Source: Atribacterota bacterium (lineage in GTDB: Bacteria; Atribacterota; Phoenicimicrobiia; Phoenicimicrobiales; Phoenicimicrobiaceae). Taken from it: a stretch of 14,296 bases of DNA. The stretch lies in NCBI GenBank assembly GCA_030666935.1, contig DAOUWX010000025.1, positions 1 to 14,296 of the forward strand, written 5' to 3'. Position numbers and translations under genes: made by a program. This document shows, in pieces, positions 7,719 through 13,788 of the stretch (within the stretch, counting starts at the first letter, position 1; the number at the start of each line of letters is the position of its first letter). The notes under the pieces were generated by a model, which had not been told where the DNA came from, ran no database searches, and was given only the letters and a program-made list of their open reading frames with translations.

Positions 7719-8711
7719 CTACGTTTCTCTTATAATAAGTTCTACATCTAGAATTATCTTTTTCATCTTTTTCCGACTACCATTTATACGGGAAAATAAT
7801 AGTTTAACACTCTCAACACCTAATTCTTGTTTCTTTAATCTAATAGTAGTTAATGCTGGACTGATATGTGAACTAAAAGGGATATCATCATAACCGACTA
7901 ATCCTATATCTTCTGGTATTCTTAAACCTTTTTCTTTTATAGCCTGCATAGCCCCAAAGGCCATCATATCGTTGTAGGCAAAGATAGCGGTAAAATCTAA
8001 ATTTTTTTTCAGCATCTGTTTGGTTCTTTCATAGCCATCTTCTATATTTATATCTCCTACACTTACAAGCGACTCATCTAAAGGTATTCTATATTTATCT
8101 AATGCTTTCTTGTATCCTTCCGATCTTCCTTTCGCTGGTGATTTGTGCAGGAAACCATCTATCAAAGCTATCCTTTTATGTCCTTTTTTAATCAAATACT
8201 CAGTTGCTAAAAAACCACCTTTGACCTCATCATTGTAAATCGCATCTACCTCAATATTTTTAAAATCTCTACCCACAATGATAAAAGGAATGTTTGCATC
8301 AATAAGATTTTTAATATCATCATCCTTATCTTGAACCGGGGTGATAAGTAATCCATCTACTCTCTTTGTCAACAGTAAATTTATCGCTTCTTCTTCTTTC
8401 TTGTAATTTCTTTGAGTATTGGTAAGAATTATATGATAGTTTTTCTCTCGGGCCGCCTCTTCCATACCATTTAAGACCTCAGCATAGAATGGATTACTGT
8501 TATCTGCAATTACCACTCCTATAGTTCCTGTTTTCTTAGTTCTTAAGGCTACAGCTGCCGCATTACGAATATACCCCAATTTTTGCGCAACTTTTAGTAT
8601 TCTATTTTTAGTTTCTTCGTTTATATCCGGTTTATTATTAATTGCTCTCGATGCAGTATTTACGGAAACTCCTGCTTTTTCAGCTACCATTTTTAGGGTT
8701 ATATATCTCAT
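7719..8711 (-). CDS. LacI-family transcriptional repressor
   Basis: A 330-residue DNA-binding regulator. Residues 3-50 form the helix-turn-helix and hinge (TLKMVAEKAGVSVNTASRAI, then ITKDTI-like NEETKNRILKVAQKLGY). Residues about 62-330 form the periplasmic-binding-protein-like sensor domain with standard landmarks: TIGVVIADNSNPFYAEVLNG, VDGLLITP, GHKRIALIDG, AIFAYNDMMAFGAMQAI, and VGYDDIPFSSHISPALTTI. ATG at 8711 has AAGGAG upstream. The gene lies directly downstream of a strong promoter whose start region is covered by a palindrome of the LacI-family type, so it very probably represses itself and, by read-through, the importer and enzymes that follow it. The effector should be a sugar or breakdown product handled by this cluster. 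Confidence 0.93.
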   Translation of the reverse strand: MRYITLKMVAEKAGVSVNTASRAINNKPDINEETKNRILKVAQKLGYIRNAAAVALRTKKTGTIGVVIADNSNPFYAEVLNGMEEAAREKNYHIILTNTQRNYKKEEEAINLLLTKRVDGLLITPVQDKDDDIKNLIDANIPFIIVGRDFKNIEVDAIYNDEVKGGFLATEYLIKKGHKRIALIDGFLHKSPAKGRSEGYKKALDKYRIPLDESLVSVGDINIEDGYERTKQMLKKNLDFTAIFAYNDMMAFGAMQAIKEKGLRIPEDIGLVGYDDIPFSSHISPALTTIRLKKQELGVESVKLLFSRINGSRKKMKKIILDVELIIRET

Positions 8712-8728
8712 ATTGCTCCTTACCTTTC

Positions 8729-8752
8729 GTTAACGTTACCGATAACGTTAAC
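8729..8752. promoter_or_regulatory. palindromic operator for the LacI-family repressor
   Basis: The 24-base site reads GTTAACGTTA-CCGA-TAACGTTAAC, matching its own reverse complement at 22 of 24 positions with a central CG, as is usual for LacI-family operators. It begins 4 bases downstream of the -10 box, so a bound repressor would cover the transcription start. It lies 18 bases before the repressor gene start, which supports autoregulation. Confidence 0.85.
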
Positions 8753-8755
8753 AAT

Positions 8756-8784
8756 AAAATATCACAAGATTTTATGGGTGTCAA
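8756..8784 (-). promoter_or_regulatory. sigma-70-type promoter of the lacI/importer operon
   Basis: On the minus strand a perfect -35 TTGACA (8784-8779) is separated by 17 bases from -10 TATTTT (8761-8756). The -10 is preceded by TGA, giving an extended -10 element. The transcription start is expected near 8749, inside the operator. It is the strongest promoter in the cluster and probably drives repressor, importer and enzyme genes together. Confidence 0.8.
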
Positions 8785-8855
8785 GTTATTAGAGGGAATT
8801 TTTAAATCTTATTGAAGTATTAATTAAAATGGTAACTTATTTGGGCAGAATTAAT

Positions 8856-8985
8856 AATTTGGGGTTTGATAAATCTAACCCCAAATTTAAGTCATATTCA
8901 GGACATCTGTCCTACGGTTTTATACAAATCATTGAGGGCGTATGGCAATACGCTTTTTATGGGCAGACACAAGGTCTACCCCTAC
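8856..8985. repeat. cluster of four different short hairpin units (REP-like)
   Basis: Four stem-loops stand one after another in a gene-free stretch. Unit 1: 8856-8866 pairs with 8877-8887 (11 bp, GGGGTT/AACCCC), with a further GAT/ATC inside. Unit 2: 8900-8905 with 8908-8913 (AGGACA/TGTCCT). Unit 3: 8938-8943 with 8948-8953 (GCGTAT/ATACGC), followed by five T on the plus strand. Unit 4: GGG.AGAC at 8961-8968 with GTCT.CCC at 8974-8981. Units 2 and 4 end in CCTAC. They resemble degenerate members of palindromic intergenic repeats known in many bacteria. Unit 3 could act as a terminator on the plus strand, but there is no plus-strand gene to end. Confidence 0.55.
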
Positions 8986-8998
8986 ATATTATACATTA

Positions 8999-9886
8999 TT
9001 ATTTTCTTTTCGTGCCGATGTTTAGATAATTAGCGATATTAGCATCAGTATCTATGTGGAATTTAATCTTACTGGTTGTTGAAGTTAAGAGAGTGGCTAC
9101 TCCCGGTCCATGGCCGGCAATGACACAATCACTATGAACCACTATCCCTATAGAAACTGCTCCTTCTCTGTAACTTCTTCCATAACTATTATCCGCATCA
9201 CTAATCGCCACGATATCTCCAAATTTAATTTGATCCAGTTTATATTTTTCTACCATCTTCTTATCGGCAGTGGTAATATCATAATCCCCACTGGCCACAC
9301 TTGCTGAACCCAATCCGGAGCCCATCAGTTTAGCCGGAATTTCACAGGTAACCGGTACATCAATAGTGCCATCACTTATCTCTTTGATATTCATCTTTTC
9401 TAACAAAGAGGGGTCTAAATTAAAAATTTTTATCTCGGGATAATCTAATAATTTTAAACCTTGTCCATAAGCTTTGACCAAAATCTTATCCCCAATGCAA
9501 AGCTTCTCTAGAGTATCCTGAACAAAATCAATCAATACATGCTCTATCCCTCCGTGATGACCGGTTACTATTCCTACTGCTCCCTTGGCTTCTCCGCTTA
9601 CTACCCGGGCTTGATTACCCATACAGGCTAATATATTATAGGCACAATTAGGTCCCTCATCTCTCTTTTTTTCATTTACCACTGTGGAAACTCCGGGTTC
9701 TACGTGGTCAGCTTCCCAACCGAAAGCTTTATCTCCAACTTTAATATTATAAGTTATGCCTCCTACCCCAGGCACTACCACCGGTTTGCCATCATAAGTA
9801 ATCCTGTAGGGTCCTCTTCTTACCGGATAACTTACTCTCCCTTGAACAGAAATCATTACTAACTTGTCTTTATTGGTTCTTAACAT
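8999..9886 (-). CDS. DUF4438 domain protein
   Basis: A 295-residue soluble protein of unknown function that I recognise by sequence style as DUF4438, a family found in Thermotoga and other anaerobes. No signal peptide or membrane helix. Gly-rich conserved-looking blocks are spread over the whole length: RRGPYRITYDGKPVVVPGVG (23-42), the acidic GWEADHVEPGVS, GIVTGHHGGIEHVLIDF, KLMGSGLGSASVASGDYDIT, AISDADNSYGRSYREGAVSI, and a terminal VIAGHGPGVATLLTS followed by DTDANIANYL. The several His/Asp/Glu clusters (GHHGG, DADNSYGRSYREG, GHGPG) suggest a ligand or metal site, but no reaction is known to me. The ribosome site before the ATG is weak (AGGCGG). It lies 69 bases downstream of an EamA permease, possibly as one transcript. 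Confidence 0.82.
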   Translation of the reverse strand: MLRTNKDKLVMISVQGRVSYPVRRGPYRITYDGKPVVVPGVGGITYNIKVGDKAFGWEADHVEPGVSTVVNEKKRDEGPNCAYNILACMGNQARVVSGEAKGAVGIVTGHHGGIEHVLIDFVQDTLEKLCIGDKILVKAYGQGLKLLDYPEIKIFNLDPSLLEKMNIKEISDGTIDVPVTCEIPAKLMGSGLGSASVASGDYDITTADKKMVEKYKLDQIKFGDIVAISDADNSYGRSYREGAVSIGIVVHSDCVIAGHGPGVATLLTSTTSKIKFHIDTDANIANYLNIGTKRK

Positions 9887-9955
9887 AAATTTTGCCGCCT
9901 TTCTTTAAAATATATTTTTTATTTTTATCTTAAAAAATATTCAAATTATTTCATT

Positions 9956-10867
9956 TTAATTTTTTAAAATAATTTTTTTTCTCTGTTCACTTTTTATCCC
10001 GGATAAACCAAAAATTCCTACTATTATTATACCAAATCCGGCTAATTGAAAAAAGTTAGGGACTTCTTTTAATATAAACCAAGCTAATACAATAGAAAAG
10101 GTCGGATACACTGAAACCAAGGTAGTGGCTTTAGATAAATTTAATCTCTTTATGGCTTCATACCAGATAGAATAATGTAAAGCAAAACCTACAATGCCCT
10201 GAAATAATAATATCAACAAGATATTGGTAATTCCTAATTTATCATATTGATTTGCGCCTTCTATACTGCTAAGGATAAACAGAAATATTCCTCCATATAA
10301 GGTTCTTGCTGTAGCTATTAACATAGGGGTAATTTCTTTATGGGCAGTCATCAATCTCTTACTGAAAAAATGAGCTATCTGCCAGCAAAGTGGGGTTAAT
10401 AAGACCAGTAAATCCCCCAAGTTGAAAATAAACTCTGCCCTGTATAATACCACCAAAGTCCCCAGCATAATTATAAATGTAAAATACATCTGCTTTAGAG
10501 TAATTTTCTCATTTAATAATATATAGCCGATAAAGATGGCATATAATGGTTCTATTACTAATAAAATAGAAGAATTAATCCCGCTGGTTAGGGTAACTCC
10601 GAAAAAGAAACAGATATTAGAAAGGGTAATGCCAAAAAAACCGATTAATAACAGGTGAAAAAAATATCTTTTATCAAACAATACCCTCCAGTTTCCTTTA
10701 AGGGTAGCGAATAGAAAGAGAAAGATACCGGCTATTAAACTGCTGACTGTGGCAAAGAACAAAGGATTTATTAATCCTGTGCCATACTTAATGATAATGG
10801 GCAGAGCCCCTGCTATAAAAATAGTGATGATAACAAAAATTATTCCTTCTTTTTCTTTCTTTTCCAA
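9956..10867 (-). CDS. EamA/DMT-superfamily permease
   Basis: Inner-membrane transporter or exporter of the drug/metabolite superfamily; 303 residues with about ten hydrophobic helices in two homologous EamA repeats (about 9-145 and 150-292). Typical end-of-repeat signatures are present: SSILLVIEPLYAIFIGYILL NEK in the first and TTLVSVYPTFSIVLAWFILKE in the second, where the repeat-2 Pro and Glu are canonical. The start is TTG at 10867, chosen because CGGAG lies 8 bases upstream and no ATG or GTG in frame is nearby. Both ends are basic (MEKKEKEG at the start, SEQRKKIILKN at the end), fitting cytoplasmic termini. Substrate is unknown; amino acids and small metabolites are common in the family. 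Confidence 0.9.
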   Translation of the reverse strand: MEKKEKEGIIFVIITIFIAGALPIIIKYGTGLINPLFFATVSSLIAGIFLFLFATLKGNWRVLFDKRYFFHLLLIGFFGITLSNICFFFGVTLTSGINSSILLVIEPLYAIFIGYILLNEKITLKQMYFTFIIMLGTLVVLYRAEFIFNLGDLLVLLTPLCWQIAHFFSKRLMTAHKEITPMLIATARTLYGGIFLFILSSIEGANQYDKLGITNILLILLFQGIVGFALHYSIWYEAIKRLNLSKATTLVSVYPTFSIVLAWFILKEVPNFFQLAGFGIIIVGIFGLSGIKSEQRKKIILKN

Positions 10868-11318
10868 TATGTTTACTCCGTTGGATTAGTCGTTATTCGT
10901 TAGTATTTAGTTAATTCCCCGGTTACCCCGTTTGCCGGTTAACCAGTTAATTCTAATTGTTAATTTCAAATACAAATCCTCAGTTTAATGATGAGAGTTA
11001 ATTGATACAGTTAACCAAAATAATTTTAATTCTTAAACCGGATAACCGGCAAACCAGCTAACTATCTTAAGAAGATACGATTCACGAGATATAAGATCCG
11101 ATTTTATTTTAGCTTCTGTCTTTTTTGCCCTAATTTTAAGTTTTTAATTATGGTTTTACGTTTTGCGCTTTTCGTTTTTCGCTTCTACGCTCTTCCTTTT
11201 CACGATATACGATATACTATTATATTCTACACTTATTCTAAAATTCCTGCTATTTTGTAAAAATTATGTTATAATAATTACACAAATAATAATTTATCTT
11301 CTTCGTTTTTCGTTTTAA
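10868..11318. repeat. gene-free divergent intergenic region with spaced inverted repeat and low-complexity motifs
   Basis: No gene is supported here. It holds CCGGTTA-rich blocks: 10929-10944 (CGTTTGCCGGTTAACC) and 11040-11055 (GGATAACCGGCAAACC) are reverse complements at 14 of 16 positions, about 95 bases apart. Degenerate words recur: CGTTATTCGTTAG (10891-10903), CGCTTTTCGTTTTTCGCTT (11166-11184), CTTCGTTTTTCGTTTT (11301-11316), and the pair GATACGATTCACGAGATATAAGATC (11074-11098) / TTTCACGATATACGATATAC, the latter ending at 11217. The pattern resembles decaying intergenic repeats rather than regulatory sites. Confidence 0.5.
11267..11275 (+). promoter_or_regulatory. extended -10 promoter of the nfeD-slipin operon
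   Basis: TGTTATAAT at 11267-11275 is a perfect extended -10 element (TGnTATAAT). No good -35 is seen at 17 bases, which is normal for extended -10 promoters. The expected transcription start is near 11282, giving a leader of about 70 bases before the nfeD start. Confidence 0.6.
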
Positions 11319-11339
11319 CTTTCTCCCGTGAGGGGAAAG
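11319..11339 (+). promoter_or_regulatory. hairpin with GUGA tetraloop overlapping the nfeD ribosome binding site
   Basis: CTTT (11319-11322), one bulged C, and TCCC (11324-11327) pair with GGGG-AAAG (11332-11339), with one T-G wobble, around a GTGA loop of the GNRA type. The right arm runs into the Shine-Dalgarno AAAGGAG (11336-11342), so folding could reduce nfeD translation. The stem is short, and the sequence also resembles a common intergenic repeat, so regulation is only a possibility. Confidence 0.35.
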
Positions 11340-11350
11340 GAGAGATGAAT

Positions 11351-12658
11351 ATGAAAATAAAGATAATTATCTTCTTCCTTATCCTAATATCAATTTGCTC
11401 TTACTGCCTAACAGAAAATTACACTACCCCTAATTCGTCTATCTATCTTCTCCAGTTAAATGGTATTATAAACCCTATCACCTCTCAATATGTAGTCGGA
11501 GGGATCGAAGATGCTGAAGCAAAAGAGGCAGAATGTTTAATCTTACAATTAGATACTCCCGGGGGATTGGATACCTCAATGAGAGACATAATAAGAAAGA
11601 TGTTAAATTCCACTATCCCCATTATAGTATATGTCTCTCCTTCCGGCGGTAGAGCAGCCTCAGCTGGGGTGTTCATTACCTTAGCCAGCAATATTGCGGC
11701 TATGGCTCCCGGTACTAATATCGGCGCTGCTCATCCCGTTATCATGGGTGGAGAAGAGATTGATGAAGAATTAAAAACAAAGATGGTAAATGATGCCGCA
11801 GCATATATTAAGACTATTGCTGAGAAGAGGGGGAGAAATATGGAATGGGCGGAAAAGGCAGTAAGAGAAAGTGTATCTATTACTGAACAGGAAGCCATCG
11901 AGATCGGGGTAATAGAATTTATCGCCAATGATGTAGATGAATTAATAGAAATAATTGATGGGGTAAGAATAACTACTGCAAGTGAGACCAGGGTACTTAA
12001 AACTAAAAACTCGGAAATAATCCCGGTGAAGATGACTTTTAAAGATTTATTTCTCCATTCTTTAACCAATCCTAATATCGCCTATATCCTATTATTTTTA
12101 GGAATTTATGGCATCCTGGGTGAATTCAGCAACCCCGGCTCTTTTTTCCCGGGAATTGTAGGAGGAATATCTCTTGTCTTGGCTTTTGTAGCTTTCCAGA
12201 GTATACCTATAAATTATGGAGGACTCCTGCTCATCATATTTGGTATTGCACTTTTCATTCTGGAAATATATACTCCCACTTTTGGAGTTCTTACTGCCGG
12301 TGGAGCGACCTCCCTTATTTTAGGTTCTTTTATGTTGTCTAAATCCACAGCTCCTTTTTTAAGAATTTCTTTAGGATTAATTATCTCTATGTCTCTTGCC
12401 ACTGCGGCTTTCTTTGTCTTTGCTTTAAGTAAAGGAATTAAGATTCAATGGAAAAAGCCAATCACCGGCAGAGAAGGCCTTATTGAAAAATTGGGAATTA
12501 CTAAAACCGTCCTTGACCCGGAAGGTACCATCTTTGTTCACGGAGAAAGGTGGCAGGCTTCCACTAAAGGTGAAACTATTAAAGAAGGAGAGGAAGTGGA
12601 AGTATTAGAAGTAAAAAGCCTTAATCTTATAGTCAAAAAATATATCCGAAAGGAGTAG
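11351..12658 (+). CDS. nfeD: NfeD-family membrane serine protease (stomatin operon partner)
   Basis: Full-length NfeD (435 residues): signal/anchor helix at 1-20, ClpP/SppA-class protease domain at about 30-205, four hydrophobic helices between about 240 and 360, and a C-terminal OB-fold domain at about 370-435 (GREGLIEKLGITKTVL onward). Ser104 in GGRAASAG is the expected nucleophile. Lys144 aligns with the catalytic lysine of the Pyrococcus homologue PH1510 (Ser-Lys dyad). LDTPGGL and APGTNIGAAHPV are conserved substrate-site loops. In that archaeal protein the protease cleaves the C-terminal region of the partner stomatin. I chose the second ATG (11351) because GGAG is 8 bases before it, against only 2 for the ATG at 11345. 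The stop overlaps the slipin ribosome site, so the pair is one operon for membrane quality control. Confidence 0.93.
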   Translation: MKIKIIIFFLILISICSYCLTENYTTPNSSIYLLQLNGIINPITSQYVVGGIEDAEAKEAECLILQLDTPGGLDTSMRDIIRKMLNSTIPIIVYVSPSGGRAASAGVFITLASNIAAMAPGTNIGAAHPVIMGGEEIDEELKTKMVNDAAAYIKTIAEKRGRNMEWAEKAVRESVSITEQEAIEIGVIEFIANDVDELIEIIDGVRITTASETRVLKTKNSEIIPVKMTFKDLFLHSLTNPNIAYILLFLGIYGILGEFSNPGSFFPGIVGGISLVLAFVAFQSIPINYGGLLLIIFGIALFILEIYTPTFGVLTAGGATSLILGSFMLSKSTAPFLRISLGLIISMSLATAAFFVFALSKGIKIQWKKPITGREGLIEKLGITKTVLDPEGTIFVHGERWQASTKGETIKEGEEVEVLEVKSLNLIVKKYIRKE

Positions 12659-12664
12659 GATCAA

Positions 12665-13447
12665 ATGGATATAATTGCCAATCTGCAAATTTACCTGGGA
12701 ATTTTAATAATAGTTCTCCTAATATTATCTCAGGCTGTAAAAATATTGCGAGAATATGAAAGAGGAGTAATCTTCAGATTAGGAAGATTAGTCGGCGCCA
12801 AGGGTCCGGGGTTAATTCTTTTAATCCCTATTGTAGATAGAATAGTAAGGGTAAGCCTCCGGATTATTACTATGGATGTCCCGGCTCAGGAAGTAATCAC
12901 CAAAGATACTGTTCCGGTTAAAGTTAATGCGGTCATCTACTTTAGAGTAGTTAATCCGGAAAATGCAGTGGTAGAAATACAAAATTTTATTAATGCTACT
13001 TCTCAAATCGCTCAGACTACCCTGCGTAGTGTCTTAGGACAGATGGAATTAGATGAACTATTATCCCAGAGAGAAAAAATAAATCAAACCTTGCAAAAAA
13101 TTGTGGATGAACATACTGGCCCCTGGGGAATTAAGGTTACTGCAGTAGAGACTAAAGATATTGAACTACCAGAAGGGATGAAAAGGGCTATGGCTAAACA
13201 GGCTGAGGCTGAAAGAGAAAGAAGGGCAAAGATAATTCATGCTGAAGGGGAATACCAAGCCTCAGAAAAATTAGTCAAAGCTGCAGATAGAATTGCCAAA
13301 CAGCCCACTGCTTTACAACTCAGATATTTACAGACCTTAACTGAAGTGGCTACTGAGAAAAATTCTACAACTCTATTTCCTATACCCATTGATTTATTTA
13401 AACCTTTTCTGGAAAAACTAATTCCAAAAGAAAGTAAAAAGAAATAA
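12665..13447 (+). CDS. slipin (stomatin/prohibitin-homology SPFH protein)
   Basis: A 260-residue SPFH membrane-scaffold protein. One hydrophobic helix at 6-24 anchors it. EYERGVIFRLGRLVGAKGPG at 30-49 and PIVDRIVRVSLRI at 55-67 are the stomatin signature, followed by the SPFH core (VPAQEVITKDTVPVKVNAVI at 72-91). A charged coiled coil occupies about 165-212 (MKRAMAKQAEAERERRAKII) and probably drives oligomer rings. The C-terminal hydrophobic LFPIPIDLFKPFLEKLIP is the type of tail that NfeD proteases are known to cut in archaea. The Shine-Dalgarno AAAGGAG is formed by the last codons of nfeD, with ATG 6 bases after its stop. Function is inferred as membrane microdomain organisation or protease control. 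Confidence 0.94.
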   Translation: MDIIANLQIYLGILIIVLLILSQAVKILREYERGVIFRLGRLVGAKGPGLILLIPIVDRIVRVSLRIITMDVPAQEVITKDTVPVKVNAVIYFRVVNPENAVVEIQNFINATSQIAQTTLRSVLGQMELDELLSQREKINQTLQKIVDEHTGPWGIKVTAVETKDIELPEGMKRAMAKQAEAERERRAKIIHAEGEYQASEKLVKAADRIAKQPTALQLRYLQTLTEVATEKNSTTLFPIPIDLFKPFLEKLIPKESKKK

Positions 13448-13450
13448 ATA

Positions 13451-13482
13451 AAGGTCATTCCTGAGGAAATAGGAATGACCTT
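13451..13482. terminator. 12-bp hairpin, probable bidirectional terminator
   Basis: Bases 13451-13462 (AAGGTCATTCCT) and 13471-13482 are perfect reverse complements around an 8-base loop. It starts 4 bases after the slipin stop and lies 20 bases past the stop of the converging EF-Tu-like gene. Bases after it on each strand are A/T-rich (TATATA on plus, TATTTATTTC on minus) without a long pure T run. Position between convergent genes makes a shared terminator the best reading. Confidence 0.8.
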
Positions 13483-13501
13483 ATATATAAAACAATTTAA
13501 T

Positions 13502-13759
13502 CTAAGCGGTAACTTTATATACTTTATCGCCATGGCGAACTCTATCTTTCACTTTGATTCCTACCCCATCGCCGGTTTTGGCAGAATCTACAGCTTGGTG
13601 TTCTATTTGCATAGAATTTATTTTTTGTTCAAAATCAGTAGTATGCCCAACAAAATGAATGGTATCACCCAAACTTAATTCTCCGTTGTTAATAACTAAA
13701 GCAGCAACGCCTATTTTGGCAAAGTAATCGGTTACTTTGCCAATCATCACTTCGGCCAT
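13502..13759 (-). CDS. small EF-Tu domain-2-like protein
   Basis: An 85-residue beta-barrel protein resembling the second domain of translation GTPases: MAEVMIGKVTDYFAKIGVAA, then the GELSLGDTIHFVG turn at 26-38, the hydrophilic QKINSMQIEHQAVDSAKTGD stretch, and GVGIKVKDRVRHGDKVYKV at 66-83, which matches the typical domain-2 ending (exposure, G-Ikl, gD-V). There is no GTPase domain, so it cannot act as a factor by itself. Such stand-alone proteins are usually annotated 'translation elongation factor-like' and have no defined role. The ATG at 13759 is chosen over the longer open frame because AAAGGAGGG lies 7 bases upstream; the earlier Met lies inside proS. It follows proS by 29 bases, so the two are probably cotranscribed. 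Confidence 0.8.
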   Translation of the reverse strand: MAEVMIGKVTDYFAKIGVAALVINNGELSLGDTIHFVGHTTDFEQKINSMQIEHQAVDSAKTGDGVGIKVKDRVRHGDKVYKVTA

Positions 13760-13788
13760 TTTTTTACCCTCCTTTATCTTATAATTTT

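Noticed and set aside
8938..8958. Rho-independent terminator on the plus strand (hairpin plus five T)
   Set aside because: No plus-strand gene lies upstream, and the hairpin is one of a row of repeat-like units.
8829..9029. 66-codon plus-strand ORF in the gap between the repressor and DUF4438 genes
   Set aside because: It is a translation through the four hairpin repeats, has no ribosome site, and overlaps the end of the DUF4438 gene.
11345..11350. First ATG as the nfeD start
   Set aside because: The Shine-Dalgarno is only 2 bases away; the ATG at 11351 has 8-base spacing. The product differs by two residues only.
11731..12069. 112-codon minus-strand ORF inside nfeD
   Set aside because: It is antisense to the conserved protease domain with Ser/Ile/Thr-rich composition and no ribosome site; a frame shadow.
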